A stretch of DNA of 30,996 nt from Bacteroidota bacterium (lineage in GTDB: Bacteria; Bacteroidota; Bacteroidia; Bacteroidales; F082), in the NCBI GenBank assembly GCA_023396415.1, contig JAEWWJ010000087.1:1-30996 (forward strand), given 5' to 3'. Position 1 is the first letter of the stretch, and each line of letters starts with the position of its first letter. Of the stretch, positions 8,414 to 17,017 are shown in pieces. The translations under genes were made by a program, and so were the position numbers. The notes beneath the pieces are model-generated. The model saw nothing but the letters and a program-made list of their open reading frames with translations, was not told the origin of the DNA and searched no databases.

Positions 8414-11230
8414 ATGATAAAGAAAATCTTTCTTTTTGTCTTGTTTTATTTTTCATTGACACAGCTTGCTGCCCAATATTTTCTTAGCGGACAAGATGCG
8501 GCTTCCATTCGTTGGAAGCAAATGAAAACGCAGCATTTCAAAATTATTTTCCCTCAAAACAACCTTAAAGATGCAAGGTATGTTGCAGGTTTGCTCGAAA
8601 CCGGCTACCCACATCTCAGAGCCGGCCTCAATGCGCCTGCCAAATTTACTCCTTTAATATTGCACACCGGCAGCGTTATTTCCAATGCCACTACAGCTTG
8701 GGCACCACGGCGGCTTGACTTTTTTCACACGCCACCTCAAGACGGATATGCTCAAGAATGGTTTAAACAGTTGAGTCTTCACGAGTTAGAACACGTAGTT
8801 CAATTCAGTAGTCTCGAAAAGGGTTTTGGGAAAGTCATTTATGCCCTTACCGGTCAGCAAGGTGCGGCAGCCATCATGGGGCTTTTTGTTCCCACTTGGT
8901 TTCTCGAAGGTGATGCGGTGGTCACAGAAACTGCATTTTCCTCATCGGGAAGAGGCCGACAGGCACTCTTTCTATCGGGACTTCAGGCCCAACTTGTTGA
9001 AAAAGAAATGTTTTCATATGAAAAGGCCTATTTTGGTTCCTATAAAGACCACGTGCCTGATGTGTATGAGCTGGGCTATGTTTTGGTGGGTTTTAACAAA
9101 CAAAAATTTGGCAATGGTTTGTGGTCGCATGTTATGGACCGAACTGCTCGCCGTCCTTGGACTTTGAATCCCTTTTCGGCGGGTTTGAAAGACGTCACAG
9201 GTCAAGGGAAAAACAAGTTGTATAAGAGTACAATGGTTGCGATGCAGGATTATTGGCGAGAGATGGATACCCTGCAAACGGATGAGTTTGTGCGCAAAAT
9301 TTCTCCTGAAAAAAAAGTGTATAGTCAATACCGAAGTCCACAAAACCTTACAGACCAATCTATTGTGGCTATAAAAACTTCACTTGCCGACCGTCCAGCC
9401 ATTGTTTCAATACACAACCGGAAAGAAAAAGTTGTGTTTCGTCCCGGGGCCATGCTTCACCATCAACTTTCGGGAAATGACAGTCTCGTGGTATGGAGCG
9501 AGTTTCAGCCTCACTTCCGATGGTCAAACCTAAATTACAGTGTCCTTCAATTGGGCAATCTGAACAGCGGAAAAGTGCGGCGTTTGACTTCAAAAAGTCG
9601 TCTTTTTGCGCCAAATCTCTCCTTGGATAACAGTCGTATAGTGGCCGTAGATGCTACTGACACGCGTGGCTCTGCATTGGTCATTCTTTCAGCTGAAACA
9701 GGCGAAACTTTAACGCGTTTTACCAGTGACAGCATGTTTTTTACCACTCCACTTTGGCTTGCTGATGGGAAAGAAATTGTTTTTGCCGCCATTGGTAGCC
9801 AAGGTAAAAGTATTTGGAAACTGAGTTTGCCCGAGCTTCAATTGGAACAAGTTTCCCCTGCTACGTTTACCTTTTTTGCGCTCACCGATGTGGTGGGCGA
9901 CGATCTGCTGATACAAGGTGATTGGCTGGGCAAGAGTGAAATTTACTCCTACAATATTTCAATAAAAACACTCTACCTTTTAAGTCGCTCACGCTTTGGA
10001 GCTGCTGATCCGCAGGCTGGAAGCGATGGAAACTCAATACTTTTTGCTGATTATAGCTCCGCCGGCTTTGCTCTAAGTGAAAGAAAAGTGGATGGTAAAA
10101 AGAAATTGAAGGTTGATTTTTCCTCACAAGCCAAGTTTTTTCCTGCCGACACTTTATCACGAATGTCGCATTTCAATTTAGACAAATCGTTCATTGAAGA
10201 GGTTCAATATGAGGTAAAAGATTACAAAAAACTGGCTCATTTGTTCCACTTCCACAGCTATTCGCCTGTTTATTTACAAGTTGATAATCAAGATTTTGCC
10301 CCTGGAGTAAGCCTCTTTTCGCAGAATGATCTAAGTACGATGGTTGCCGAGTTGGGTTATCGTTATGATGTGAACGAACAGACCGGAAAAATGATCGCTA
10401 ATCTTACTTATCTGGGTTTATTCCCTGAGCTGGGACTCGGTTTTGGTTACGGCCTTCGCCGTGGAAAGGCATTTCGTGATGGCCAACTCTATGATTTGAA
10501 ATGGTTTGAAAGCGATTGGAGTTTTTCCGCCTCCGTACCTTTCGATTTTTCACGCATGCAATGGCTGCGTGGATTCAGACCTTCGGTTTCTTATCGGTTG
10601 GTTTCGCGTAAAATGGAACCGAATATGCCCCTCGATTTCAGTGAAAAAAAATCGCAATCCCTCACTTACGGACTTTATTATTATAACCAAACACGGAGGG
10701 CACAACGCGATATTTATCCAAAATTTGGACAGTCATTGCAAGTTGTTTATCGCCATTCTCCTTTTGATACATCTCCTGCATGGCAGCTTTATTCGGGTAT
10801 TCAACTTTTTTTTCCGGGCATGATCGCCAACCACGGCATCCGATTATCAGGTGCATACCAATCTGAAATGGAAGGCTTTACAAGTTTTTCCAGCATTGCA
10901 ACTTTCCCCCGCGGGTATGAGAATCTTTCCTTTGATGAGGTGGCTACCTTCAAAACAGATTATGTTTTCCCGCTTGGGTATCCCGAATGGAATTGGCCTA
11001 CTATTTACTATCTAAAACGCATCAAAGGTGGTTTTTTTGTTGATTACCTTCATGGAAATATGCTGAAAAACAGCGATTTGATTTCTGCCGGTCTCGAACT
11101 TCAGGGAGAAATGTATTTTTTTAACCTGCCTGCACCGGTTGAATTGGGTGTTAGGCTTATTTACCGTGAGGCCTATGGCGACTGGGTTCCGGAGTTACTG
11201 TTGGGATTGAATATTTCTTCGCTGTACTGA
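8414..11230 (+). CDS. Putative outer-membrane gluzincin-like protein with propeller and beta-barrel
   Basis: A 938-residue exported protein. The first ~20 residues are a signal peptide ending LAAQ. An N-terminal domain carries the zinc-protease motif HELEH (123-127) and, about 38 residues on, WFLEGDA with E165, the third-ligand arrangement of gluzincins (peptidase MA clan). About 290-610 is a TolB/WD40-like beta-propeller with repeated S..I.....D blades (LDNSRIVAVD, LADGKEIVFA, GSDGNSILFAD). About 640-938 is beta-rich with alternating aromatic strands, repeated Y and W, and ends in Tyr, as outer-membrane barrels do. I infer a barrel-anchored protease with the other domains in the periplasm or outside. 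Start ATG 8414 gives the signal peptide; a TTG at 8342 would overlap the previous gene. It lies 37 bases after the pseudouridine synthase. Confidence 0.8.
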   Translation: MIKKIFLFVLFYFSLTQLAAQYFLSGQDAASIRWKQMKTQHFKIIFPQNNLKDARYVAGLLETGYPHLRAGLNAPAKFTPLILHTGSVISNATTAWAPRRLDFFHTPPQDGYAQEWFKQLSLHELEHVVQFSSLEKGFGKVIYALTGQQGAAAIMGLFVPTWFLEGDAVVTETAFSSSGRGRQALFLSGLQAQLVEKEMFSYEKAYFGSYKDHVPDVYELGYVLVGFNKQKFGNGLWSHVMDRTARRPWTLNPFSAGLKDVTGQGKNKLYKSTMVAMQDYWREMDTLQTDEFVRKISPEKKVYSQYRSPQNLTDQSIVAIKTSLADRPAIVSIHNRKEKVVFRPGAMLHHQLSGNDSLVVWSEFQPHFRWSNLNYSVLQLGNLNSGKVRRLTSKSRLFAPNLSLDNSRIVAVDATDTRGSALVILSAETGETLTRFTSDSMFFTTPLWLADGKEIVFAAIGSQGKSIWKLSLPELQLEQVSPATFTFFALTDVVGDDLLIQGDWLGKSEIYSYNISIKTLYLLSRSRFGAADPQAGSDGNSILFADYSSAGFALSERKVDGKKKLKVDFSSQAKFFPADTLSRMSHFNLDKSFIEEVQYEVKDYKKLAHLFHFHSYSPVYLQVDNQDFAPGVSLFSQNDLSTMVAELGYRYDVNEQTGKMIANLTYLGLFPELGLGFGYGLRRGKAFRDGQLYDLKWFESDWSFSASVPFDFSRMQWLRGFRPSVSYRLVSRKMEPNMPLDFSEKKSQSLTYGLYYYNQTRRAQRDIYPKFGQSLQVVYRHSPFDTSPAWQLYSGIQLFFPGMIANHGIRLSGAYQSEMEGFTSFSSIATFPRGYENLSFDEVATFKTDYVFPLGYPEWNWPTIYYLKRIKGGFFVDYLHGNMLKNSDLISAGLELQGEMYFFNLPAPVELGVRLIYREAYGDWVPELLLGLNISSLY

Positions 11231-11265
11231 GTTTCTTTCTATCTTTATCTCTTATTTGAAGCATT

Positions 11266-11727
11266 ATGAAAAATCGCGTCTTAAGTCAAGAGTTTGAACT
11301 TGAAAGCATAATAAAAAAATGTAGCTATTGCACTGTATCAATGGTTGATAGCGATGGAAAGCCTTATGCCATTCCTATGAATTTCGGATACCATGAAAAG
11401 GTTCTTTATCTTCATTCTGCTCCCGAAGGAAAAAAAATAGATGTTTTAAACAGCCATCCTGAGGTGTGTGTGGTTTTTAGCACCGACCATGAGTTGCGTT
11501 GGCAAAACAGCGAGGTGGCTTGTAGTTATTCAATGAAATACCGCTCGGTCTTGCTGTTTGGAGGGGTTTCTTTTGTTGATGATGAACATGAAAAAGTGTC
11601 TGCACTGGATGTCATCATGCGTCAATATACTGATCAAACTTATCGCTTTAGTGCACCGGCAGTAAAAAATGTTTGTGTGATGAAAGTGGAAGTGCAGAAA
11701 TTAGAGGGACGTGCGTATGGGTATTGA
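11266..11727 (+). CDS. Pyridoxamine 5'-phosphate oxidase-like flavoprotein
   Basis: A 153-residue protein of the PNPOx-like split-barrel superfamily, close in pattern to the NimA group. CTVSMVDSDGKPYAIPMNFGY matches the first strands of the fold (about 22-42), followed by LYLHSAPEGKKIDVLNSHPEVCVVF and the late RSVLLFGGVSFV. Members bind FMN or other flavins, sometimes haem; some Nim proteins reduce nitroimidazoles, but this cannot be predicted here. The protein is cytoplasmic. It starts 35 bases after the metalloprotease gene, with no clear promoter of its own. Confidence 0.85.
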   Translation: MKNRVLSQEFELESIIKKCSYCTVSMVDSDGKPYAIPMNFGYHEKVLYLHSAPEGKKIDVLNSHPEVCVVFSTDHELRWQNSEVACSYSMKYRSVLLFGGVSFVDDEHEKVSALDVIMRQYTDQTYRFSAPAVKNVCVMKVEVQKLEGRAYGY

Positions 11728-11756
11728 TTATTTTATATCACTATAAAACATTGATT

Positions 11757-12191
11757 ATGAATTCTTATCAATCAAAATTTTCGGTTTTTTCGCACTCGGT
11801 TCTTGGGTTGCTTTTGGTGCTTCTCATATCTTCTTGCGCAAGCGAAAAATCCCGCCATCAAGAGGAGTATTTAATAAAGGTTGACAGTTTTGTGGTGGCT
11901 GATACGGTGAAGTTGAAAGAGGCTTTTGAGATTACTTTTTTTGGCATAATCGGCGAAAATGGATGCTATCGTTTTTCGCGTTTTTTAACCGAACAAAGCG
12001 ATAGCTTATGCAAAATTCAAGTCATCGGAAGTCATCCCGTGGGTGATAATCTGGTTTGTCCCGAAATTTTACCTTTACTCAACGGTACTAAACTATCACT
12101 TCAAGCTCATCGCATTGGCGATTTTGGCATTGAAATCACCAATCCGGGATTGAATCAGATGCTACGAAAAACTATTGTCGTTTTGCCTTAA
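11757..12191 (+). CDS. Small lipoprotein, unknown function
   Basis: A 144-residue predicted lipoprotein: a hydrophobic segment VLGLLLVLLISSC places the lipid-modified cysteine at about residue 27. The rest is a single small beta-rich domain with two more cysteines (NGCYRFSRF and LVCPE) and no motif I recognise. I chose ATG 11757 because it gives this signal peptide; the frame opens earlier inside the flavoprotein gene but that part looks like nothing. It starts 29 bases after the flavoprotein stop and converges on the gldFG cluster 19 bases beyond its own stop, with no terminator hairpin between. Confidence 0.75.
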   Translation: MNSYQSKFSVFSHSVLGLLLVLLISSCASEKSRHQEEYLIKVDSFVVADTVKLKEAFEITFFGIIGENGCYRFSRFLTEQSDSLCKIQVIGSHPVGDNLVCPEILPLLNGTKLSLQAHRIGDFGIEITNPGLNQMLRKTIVVLP

Positions 12192-12210
12192 ATTGCTTTA
12201 TAACACCTAT

Positions 12211-13281
12211 TTAAAAGCTATCGTAATCGGGTGATCCGGGAATAAAGTAGTTTACCGGACGAAGAACTTTATCAAAAACAAAATACTGAATCAGAACAAA
12301 ATCCTTACCTTGATTAACGCGAGCGTACATGCGGTCGAGGTCAAGTGGTGCAAGACGATCTTCGTTCACAATGTATTGGCCAAATTTCTTTTTGGTAAAT
12401 GTTGTTACCACATTCTGTTCACCTTGGGTGTTAGTAAGCGTAATTTGATGCAAGAATGGTGAGTTTGTCACTGAATCTTTTCTTGTTTCCGGTAAGCTGT
12501 TGAGGAGGGCTTCAAAACGAATGTCAGCAAACGAACTCAAAAAATTAAGCATACGAAGGGTGTCAATATTTTGATTAAATGTTTGACCTTGAAGGTTTTC
12601 TAACTTGTAAGCGTGTTTACCTACTCGGGTGATGACATAGCTTTTTTCAGGTTCTTGGTTGAACTCGACCTTTACGGATTGTATATCATTGAGGTTGGTG
12701 CTGAACACCTTATGATCGCGCCACTCGTCAGCAAGAGGCGAATAGCGGCTAGATAAAAAGCCTTTGAAACCCGTAATTTGCATAATATAAGCGGTTTCAG
12801 CACCTTCTTTGAGCATAAAAGTACCGAGATTGTCCTTGGGGGTGTCGCCAACATAATAAACAACACTACGAATTTCACGCGGAAAAAGCTTGATTCGATT
12901 GAATAGGTTGATGCGTGGGAGCACCTGATACACTTCTACTTTTACTGCCATTCCTGCCATGCGTTTGATCACATTATCTTGACTGGCTTGGGCAACCGGT
13001 GTTCGTACTCTAAGCTTCATCATGGTGTAAAGCAAATCGCTTATCTTGCGCTGCTGTGCTTTGAAGTTTTTGTTGAGAATCCAGCCATCGCTGCTTCGTT
13101 CGAGCAAAACTTCGTTGGCATTCATATCGGCGATAAATATTTTTGTTACCGAGGCGGTGTCTGTCACGGCGAAATCGGCATCAGCGTGCAGGGTGCTTGT
13201 TGCGTTTTTGTTCCAGATAAAAAATATGGCCACCACAACCAAAAACAGCGTGACAATAAGGGCAAGACGGTTATTTTTCAT
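12211..13281 (-). CDS. DUF4340 domain protein in the gldFG unit
   Basis: A 356-residue protein with one N-terminal membrane segment (about residues 5-23) and a long soluble part outside, of DUF4340 type: FAVTDTASVTKIFI, NEVLLERSSDGWILN, KISDLLYTMMKLRVRTPVA and the later WRDHKVFSTNLNDIQSV. DUF4340 proteins are commonly encoded right after GldG-like proteins and are presumed parts of, or partners for, that ABC system; their activity is unknown. I chose ATG 13281. A GTG at 13302, overlapping the gldG stop codon, would add seven residues and couple the two genes. It is the last gene of the minus-strand unit. Confidence 0.85.
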   Translation of the reverse strand: MKNNRLALIVTLFLVVVAIFFIWNKNATSTLHADADFAVTDTASVTKIFIADMNANEVLLERSSDGWILNKNFKAQQRKISDLLYTMMKLRVRTPVAQASQDNVIKRMAGMAVKVEVYQVLPRINLFNRIKLFPREIRSVVYYVGDTPKDNLGTFMLKEGAETAYIMQITGFKGFLSSRYSPLADEWRDHKVFSTNLNDIQSVKVEFNQEPEKSYVITRVGKHAYKLENLQGQTFNQNIDTLRMLNFLSSFADIRFEALLNSLPETRKDSVTNSPFLHQITLTNTQGEQNVVTTFTKKKFGQYIVNEDRLAPLDLDRMYARVNQGKDFVLIQYFVFDKVLRPVNYFIPGSPDYDSF

Positions 13282-13301
13282 AATTATTTTTTCTTTTTTC
13301 A

Positions 13302-15077
13302 CTAACTTTTTGCATGTTTTTGGGCGTATTTTCTTTTACGAAGCATTGCCATAACAAGACCAAAAACAAAGATGATCAGCACAGGGCCGGCGGTGTTTAA
13401 AACTTGCCAAAACAGCCTGTTGCTGTTCACTTTCGACATATCGAGGGTTCTTATTTTCAGCTCCCGCGACCGAATGCTGACCAAACGCGAATCATCTGCG
13501 AGATAGCTGATGGCGTTCAGGATAAAATCTTTGTTTCCATAGGTTCGACGGGTGTATTGGTCGAAGCCCAAGGGGAGGGGGTAGCCTTGTGGCACATGAA
13601 ATTGATTGCGAATAATGTCGCCATCGGCAACCACAATCATGGCGGTGGGTTTACTTTGCTCAAGAAATCCAATTTCTTTGTTATCAGTTATTTCGGGTGA
13701 AACTCTGTTGGCATAAAGGGAACTGAATTGCCCTTCGAGCAGCCAAGCTACAGTTTGTCCTTTCCGGTTGAAGAGGCGTTCGTCGGCCTTGTCGCGAAGC
13801 ATTGCCAGACTGATTAAAACAGGTGTGCCCGACAAGCGCGAATAATCGGAAGTTTTGAGTAGAGGTGTTTTCTTTATAAAATCGGCTGAAACAGTATCTG
13901 CAGAACTCACAAAATCAGCCTTTAAACTGTTGATATTCCGCACGATAGGATGTGAAGAAGCATGGTTAAGGAGGGGGAAATAGTTCCATCTAAAAAACTC
14001 AATTTGTGCCTGTCCGCCCACCTGACCGGTTCTTAAAGGAATGGAGGCTGAATTTAAGTCGAGAACCAAGTTGCGGTTCAGCCGAACGCCATACTTAAAC
14101 AGTTGGTCATCGAGATTCACGTTCAGGTCAACGCCAACGGTAGATTCGTTCATTTGCAAGCTGTCCATGCTGGCCAAAACCGGATCAATGAGCCACAACA
14201 CTTTGCCTCCATACATGATGTATTGGTCAATGATAAACTTGTCTTTTTCATCAAAAGGCAGCGTGGGTCGCGGGATGATGATGGCTGCAAAATTGGGTAA
14301 GATGCGCACATTGCCTTTGGAGTCGGGCTCGGTGCGCCGCGTGAGGGCACTGATTTGCCCACCTATGGTGATGTGGGTTACAACATAATTTTGTTTCAGG
14401 GTTTGGACGATGTCGTAGGTTTCTGATTGGCTCAGCTCTCCATGCCCGTCAATAAAAGCAAGTTGTGGCTTTTGAAGTTGTGATAGTTTTTGAATTACAT
14501 CAGCCAACTTAAACTCTAAGTTTTGAATGGAATTGTTGAGTACGGTTTCGGGCGAAACATTAAGCTGGTTATCAAGTAGATCGAGTGGTAATTCTTTATC
14601 GCGGTACATCACCAATGCACCCGGAAAGATCACTTTTTGTTCGAGACCGTCGTTGGTACGCAACTGAAGCTCAGTGGGTTCAAGGCCGCGAGAGGCTAAA
14701 TCTTTTATGGTTTCGTTGCGTTCTTGAGCATCGGCATTGGCCGTGGGATTGATAAATTCGTAAGAAATCAGTGGGTTGTAAGCCCTAAATTCATCGAGCA
14801 TCTCCTTGGTTTCTTTGCGCAACTTTTTAAAACCGGCAGGAAAGTCACCTTCGAGATAGATTTTAAAATAAACAATGTCATCTAACTTCGCCAACACATC
14901 TTTGGTTGCTGGTGAAAGGGTGTAACGCTTTTCGGATGTTAAATCGAAACGTGTGAAAATATATCCTCCAATAACATTCAGGATGAGGATTATAGCAATG
15001 ATCAAGCCAAAGGAGATCAACTGCTGTTGGCGAATGTTTTTTGTTTTTGAACCGACTTTTATGCTGTTTTTTACCAT
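13302..15077 (-). CDS. gldG: GldG, gliding-associated ABC transporter auxiliary subunit
   Basis: A 591-residue protein with a membrane helix near each end (about residues 21-41 and 562-580) and a large extracytoplasmic ABC-type-uncharacterised-transport domain between them. GGYIFTRFDLTSEKRYTLSP, then LDDIVYFKIYLEGDFPAGFKKL, LAFIDGHGELSQSETYDIV and VLWLIDPVLASMD are typical of GldG. In Flavobacterium GldA, GldF and GldG form an ABC transporter connected with gliding. Gliding itself cannot be concluded here, because many non-gliding Bacteroidota keep gldFG. Its start overlaps the gldF stop by 7 bases (15071-15077), so translation is probably coupled. Confidence 0.92.
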   Translation of the reverse strand: MVKNSIKVGSKTKNIRQQQLISFGLIIAIILILNVIGGYIFTRFDLTSEKRYTLSPATKDVLAKLDDIVYFKIYLEGDFPAGFKKLRKETKEMLDEFRAYNPLISYEFINPTANADAQERNETIKDLASRGLEPTELQLRTNDGLEQKVIFPGALVMYRDKELPLDLLDNQLNVSPETVLNNSIQNLEFKLADVIQKLSQLQKPQLAFIDGHGELSQSETYDIVQTLKQNYVVTHITIGGQISALTRRTEPDSKGNVRILPNFAAIIIPRPTLPFDEKDKFIIDQYIMYGGKVLWLIDPVLASMDSLQMNESTVGVDLNVNLDDQLFKYGVRLNRNLVLDLNSASIPLRTGQVGGQAQIEFFRWNYFPLLNHASSHPIVRNINSLKADFVSSADTVSADFIKKTPLLKTSDYSRLSGTPVLISLAMLRDKADERLFNRKGQTVAWLLEGQFSSLYANRVSPEITDNKEIGFLEQSKPTAMIVVADGDIIRNQFHVPQGYPLPLGFDQYTRRTYGNKDFILNAISYLADDSRLVSIRSRELKIRTLDMSKVNSNRLFWQVLNTAGPVLIIFVFGLVMAMLRKRKYAQKHAKS

Positions 15078-15802
15078 TTCCTGCTCGATAAAGTCAATGA
15101 TGTGAGGCTTATAAAAAAGATGATGACACTTATGAAATACAATAAGTCACGAGTGTCAATCACTCCCCTGCTTACCGATTTGTAATGTGCTTCAATTCCA
15201 AACTGTCTGATTAGCAAGTCAATAGATCCAAAAAGTGCCAAAGAAGAAATAAACTCAAAGCCGATATACATAAACCCACTCAACAATACGGCAAGGATGA
15301 AGGCAATGATTTGGTTGTCGGTGATGCTGCTGCTAAAAATTCCGATGGAGACAAAAACGGCACTCAAAAAGAACAGGCCAATAAATGCACCCCAAGTTCC
15401 GCCCATATCAAGGTTTCCAGGGGGTAGGCCAAGCCGGTAAACCGAAAAAAAGTAGATCAATGTGGGCAGTAAAGAAAAAACAACGAGCGATAATCCTGCA
15501 AGAAATTTTGCCGTCACCAATTGCAGATCTGTCAGAGGTTTGGTTAGCAATAATTCGATCGTTCCCGACCTATTTTCTTCGGCAAACGACCGCATGGTGA
15601 CTGCCGGAACCAAGAACAAAAAAATGAAGGGTGCCAATATGAAAAGACCATCGAGGCTGGCAAAGCCAAAATCGAGGATGTTAAAATCGTTGGGAAAAAC
15701 CCATAAAAACAAACCGTTGATCAACAAAAAAACAGCCATCACGAGATAGCCGATCAGCGAGCTGAGAAAGCTGTTGATTTCCTTAAAAATTAATGCTGTC
15801 AT
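15071..15802 (-). CDS. gldF: GldF, gliding-associated ABC transporter permease
   Basis: A 243-residue ABC-2 type permease with about six membrane segments. MTALIFKEINSFLSSLIGYLV at the start, the FLFLVPAVTMRSFAEE stretch and SGTIELLLTKPLTDLQLV are highly characteristic of GldF and related NosY/CcmB-like permeases. I chose ATG 15802; the frame runs 13 residues further upstream to a TTG at 15841, but the promoter element at 15829-15836 lies in that stretch. It is the first gene of gldF-gldG-DUF4340. The ATPase GldA is not encoded beside it and must lie elsewhere. Confidence 0.92.
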   Translation of the reverse strand: MTALIFKEINSFLSSLIGYLVMAVFLLINGLFLWVFPNDFNILDFGFASLDGLFILAPFIFLFLVPAVTMRSFAEENRSGTIELLLTKPLTDLQLVTAKFLAGLSLVVFSLLPTLIYFFSVYRLGLPPGNLDMGGTWGAFIGLFFLSAVFVSIGIFSSSITDNQIIAFILAVLLSGFMYIGFEFISSLALFGSIDLLIRQFGIEAHYKSVSRGVIDTRDLLYFISVIIFFISLTSLTLSSRKW

Positions 15803-15828
15803 ATTGTTTACAAAGGTGTAATGGGTTG

Positions 15829-15836
15829 CAAAAATA
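15829..15836 (-). promoter_or_regulatory. Promoter -7 element for gldFG
   Basis: The minus strand reads TATTTTTG followed by CA, a full TAnnTTTG match 26 bases before the gldF ATG. No convincing -33 TTTG is seen at the ideal spacing. Confidence 0.5.
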
Positions 15837-15957
15837 AGCAAAATCTATGAGTGGAAAACCGCTCTTGAGCAATGGCGTCGGCCGTTCTATACTCATTTAA
15901 ACAGGTTTTCTGAGGTAGGAAGGTCAGCTCCCAAAGCAAACAAAGGCAAAAAATGTA

Positions 15958-15965
15958 TAAATTCG
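15958..15965 (+). promoter_or_regulatory. Weak promoter -7 element before gpsA
   Basis: TAAATTCG lies 28 bases before the gpsA ATG and matches TAnnTTTG except for one base. There is no clear -33 element. The distance to the start and the absence of a better candidate support it. Confidence 0.35.
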
Positions 15966-15993
15966 CAACTTTTAAAAGTCAAAATTAAATAAA

Positions 15994-16983
15994 ATGACAA
16001 CACCAAAACGTGCGACTACGGCTGTTTTTGTCGGCAGTGGTGCCATTGCAACTGCTCTTGGAAATACGTTGGCCCTGGACGGAATCACCAAAGTTTGGCT
16101 GCTTTCTGTTGAAAAGGAGGTGGTTGAATCCATTAATGCGAGCCATACTAATAGCAGTTACTTCCCTAATATTCGGCTACATACATCGCTTCAAGCCACC
16201 ACCGATAAGCGTATTCTTAGCTCGGCTGATGTTATTTTTATGGCGATTCCTTCAACGGCTACCATCAGCTATCTGAAAGAGCATCAGGCTTTTGTACGCG
16301 AACATGCTGTTTTGATTAACCTTGCCAAGGGTTTTGGTCCAGAATATACCCTCATTCCTGAAGCCATCAACAATTTTATGCCCAATCCTGTTGTGTCAAT
16401 GAAAGGGCCGTCGTTTGCGCGTGAAATTCTCAACATGCAGCCCACGGCTTTTACCGTTGCATCGCGCGATATTGGCAGTTTTGAGGTACTCAGGGATTTG
16501 TTTAGCGGAACTACTATCTATCTGGATTTCAGCACCGATTTGAAAGGAGTGGAGTATGCCAGCATTTTGAAAAATATCTATGCCATTGTGATTGGTATTG
16601 TTGATGCCAATTTCGATTCGCCAAACCTACGTTCAATGGTGTTGTCCAAGTCAATCAATGAAATGCGTGCGGTTATCAAGTTATTTGGAGGATTGGAAGA
16701 ATCGCTTTTTAACTACAGTGGGTTTGGTGATTTTTCGCTCACCGCCTTAAACGATTTGAGCCGCAACCGCACCTTGGGTTTGTTAATTGGAAAGGGTTTT
16801 TTCACACAACAAATCTCTGATAAAGTGGTACTCGAAGGCCGTATTGCAACCAATGTTTTTCACCATCTTTTTGAACGTCAGGAAATTCCTGTGACGGATT
16901 TTCCACTGATGAATGAGCTGTGGAAAGTTTTTAACGGACCATACGACATTAAAGCATTTGTTGGTAACATCCTCAAAGAATAG
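15994..16983 (+). CDS. gpsA: NAD(P)-dependent glycerol-3-phosphate dehydrogenase
   Basis: A 329-residue GpsA, the usual length. It reduces dihydroxyacetone phosphate to sn-glycerol 3-phosphate for phospholipid synthesis in the cytoplasm. Motifs: the Rossmann loop GSGAIATALG (14-23), IFMAIPS, the NLAKGF segment with K112, MKGPSFARE (136-144), the catalytic lysine K193 in SILKNIYAIVIG, YSGFGDFSLT (241-250) and SRNRTLG (256-262). The nucleotide loop departs from the common GAGAWGTALA pattern by lacking the tryptophan, so it belongs to a divergent branch, but the catalytic lysines are kept. It is transcribed alone, divergent from gldF and convergent with the pentapeptide-repeat gene. Confidence 0.9.
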   Translation: MTTPKRATTAVFVGSGAIATALGNTLALDGITKVWLLSVEKEVVESINASHTNSSYFPNIRLHTSLQATTDKRILSSADVIFMAIPSTATISYLKEHQAFVREHAVLINLAKGFGPEYTLIPEAINNFMPNPVVSMKGPSFAREILNMQPTAFTVASRDIGSFEVLRDLFSGTTIYLDFSTDLKGVEYASILKNIYAIVIGIVDANFDSPNLRSMVLSKSINEMRAVIKLFGGLEESLFNYSGFGDFSLTALNDLSRNRTLGLLIGKGFFTQQISDKVVLEGRIATNVFHHLFERQEIPVTDFPLMNELWKVFNGPYDIKAFVGNILKE

Positions 16984-17017
16984 TACTTATGATTTAGTAA
17001 GTGCCGGTTAAATTATT

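Noticed and set aside
9014..9358. Long minus-strand frame inside the metalloprotease gene, and similar antisense frames elsewhere
   Set aside because: They lie opposite clearly real genes, lack family patterns and have no promoter; they are shadows of the coding strand.
12191..12211. Terminator between the convergent lipoprotein and DUF4340 genes
   Set aside because: Only 19 bases, with no inverted repeat.
16983..17004. Possible terminator between gpsA and the pentapeptide gene
   Set aside because: Only a 7-bp stem including one G-U pair and no T-run.
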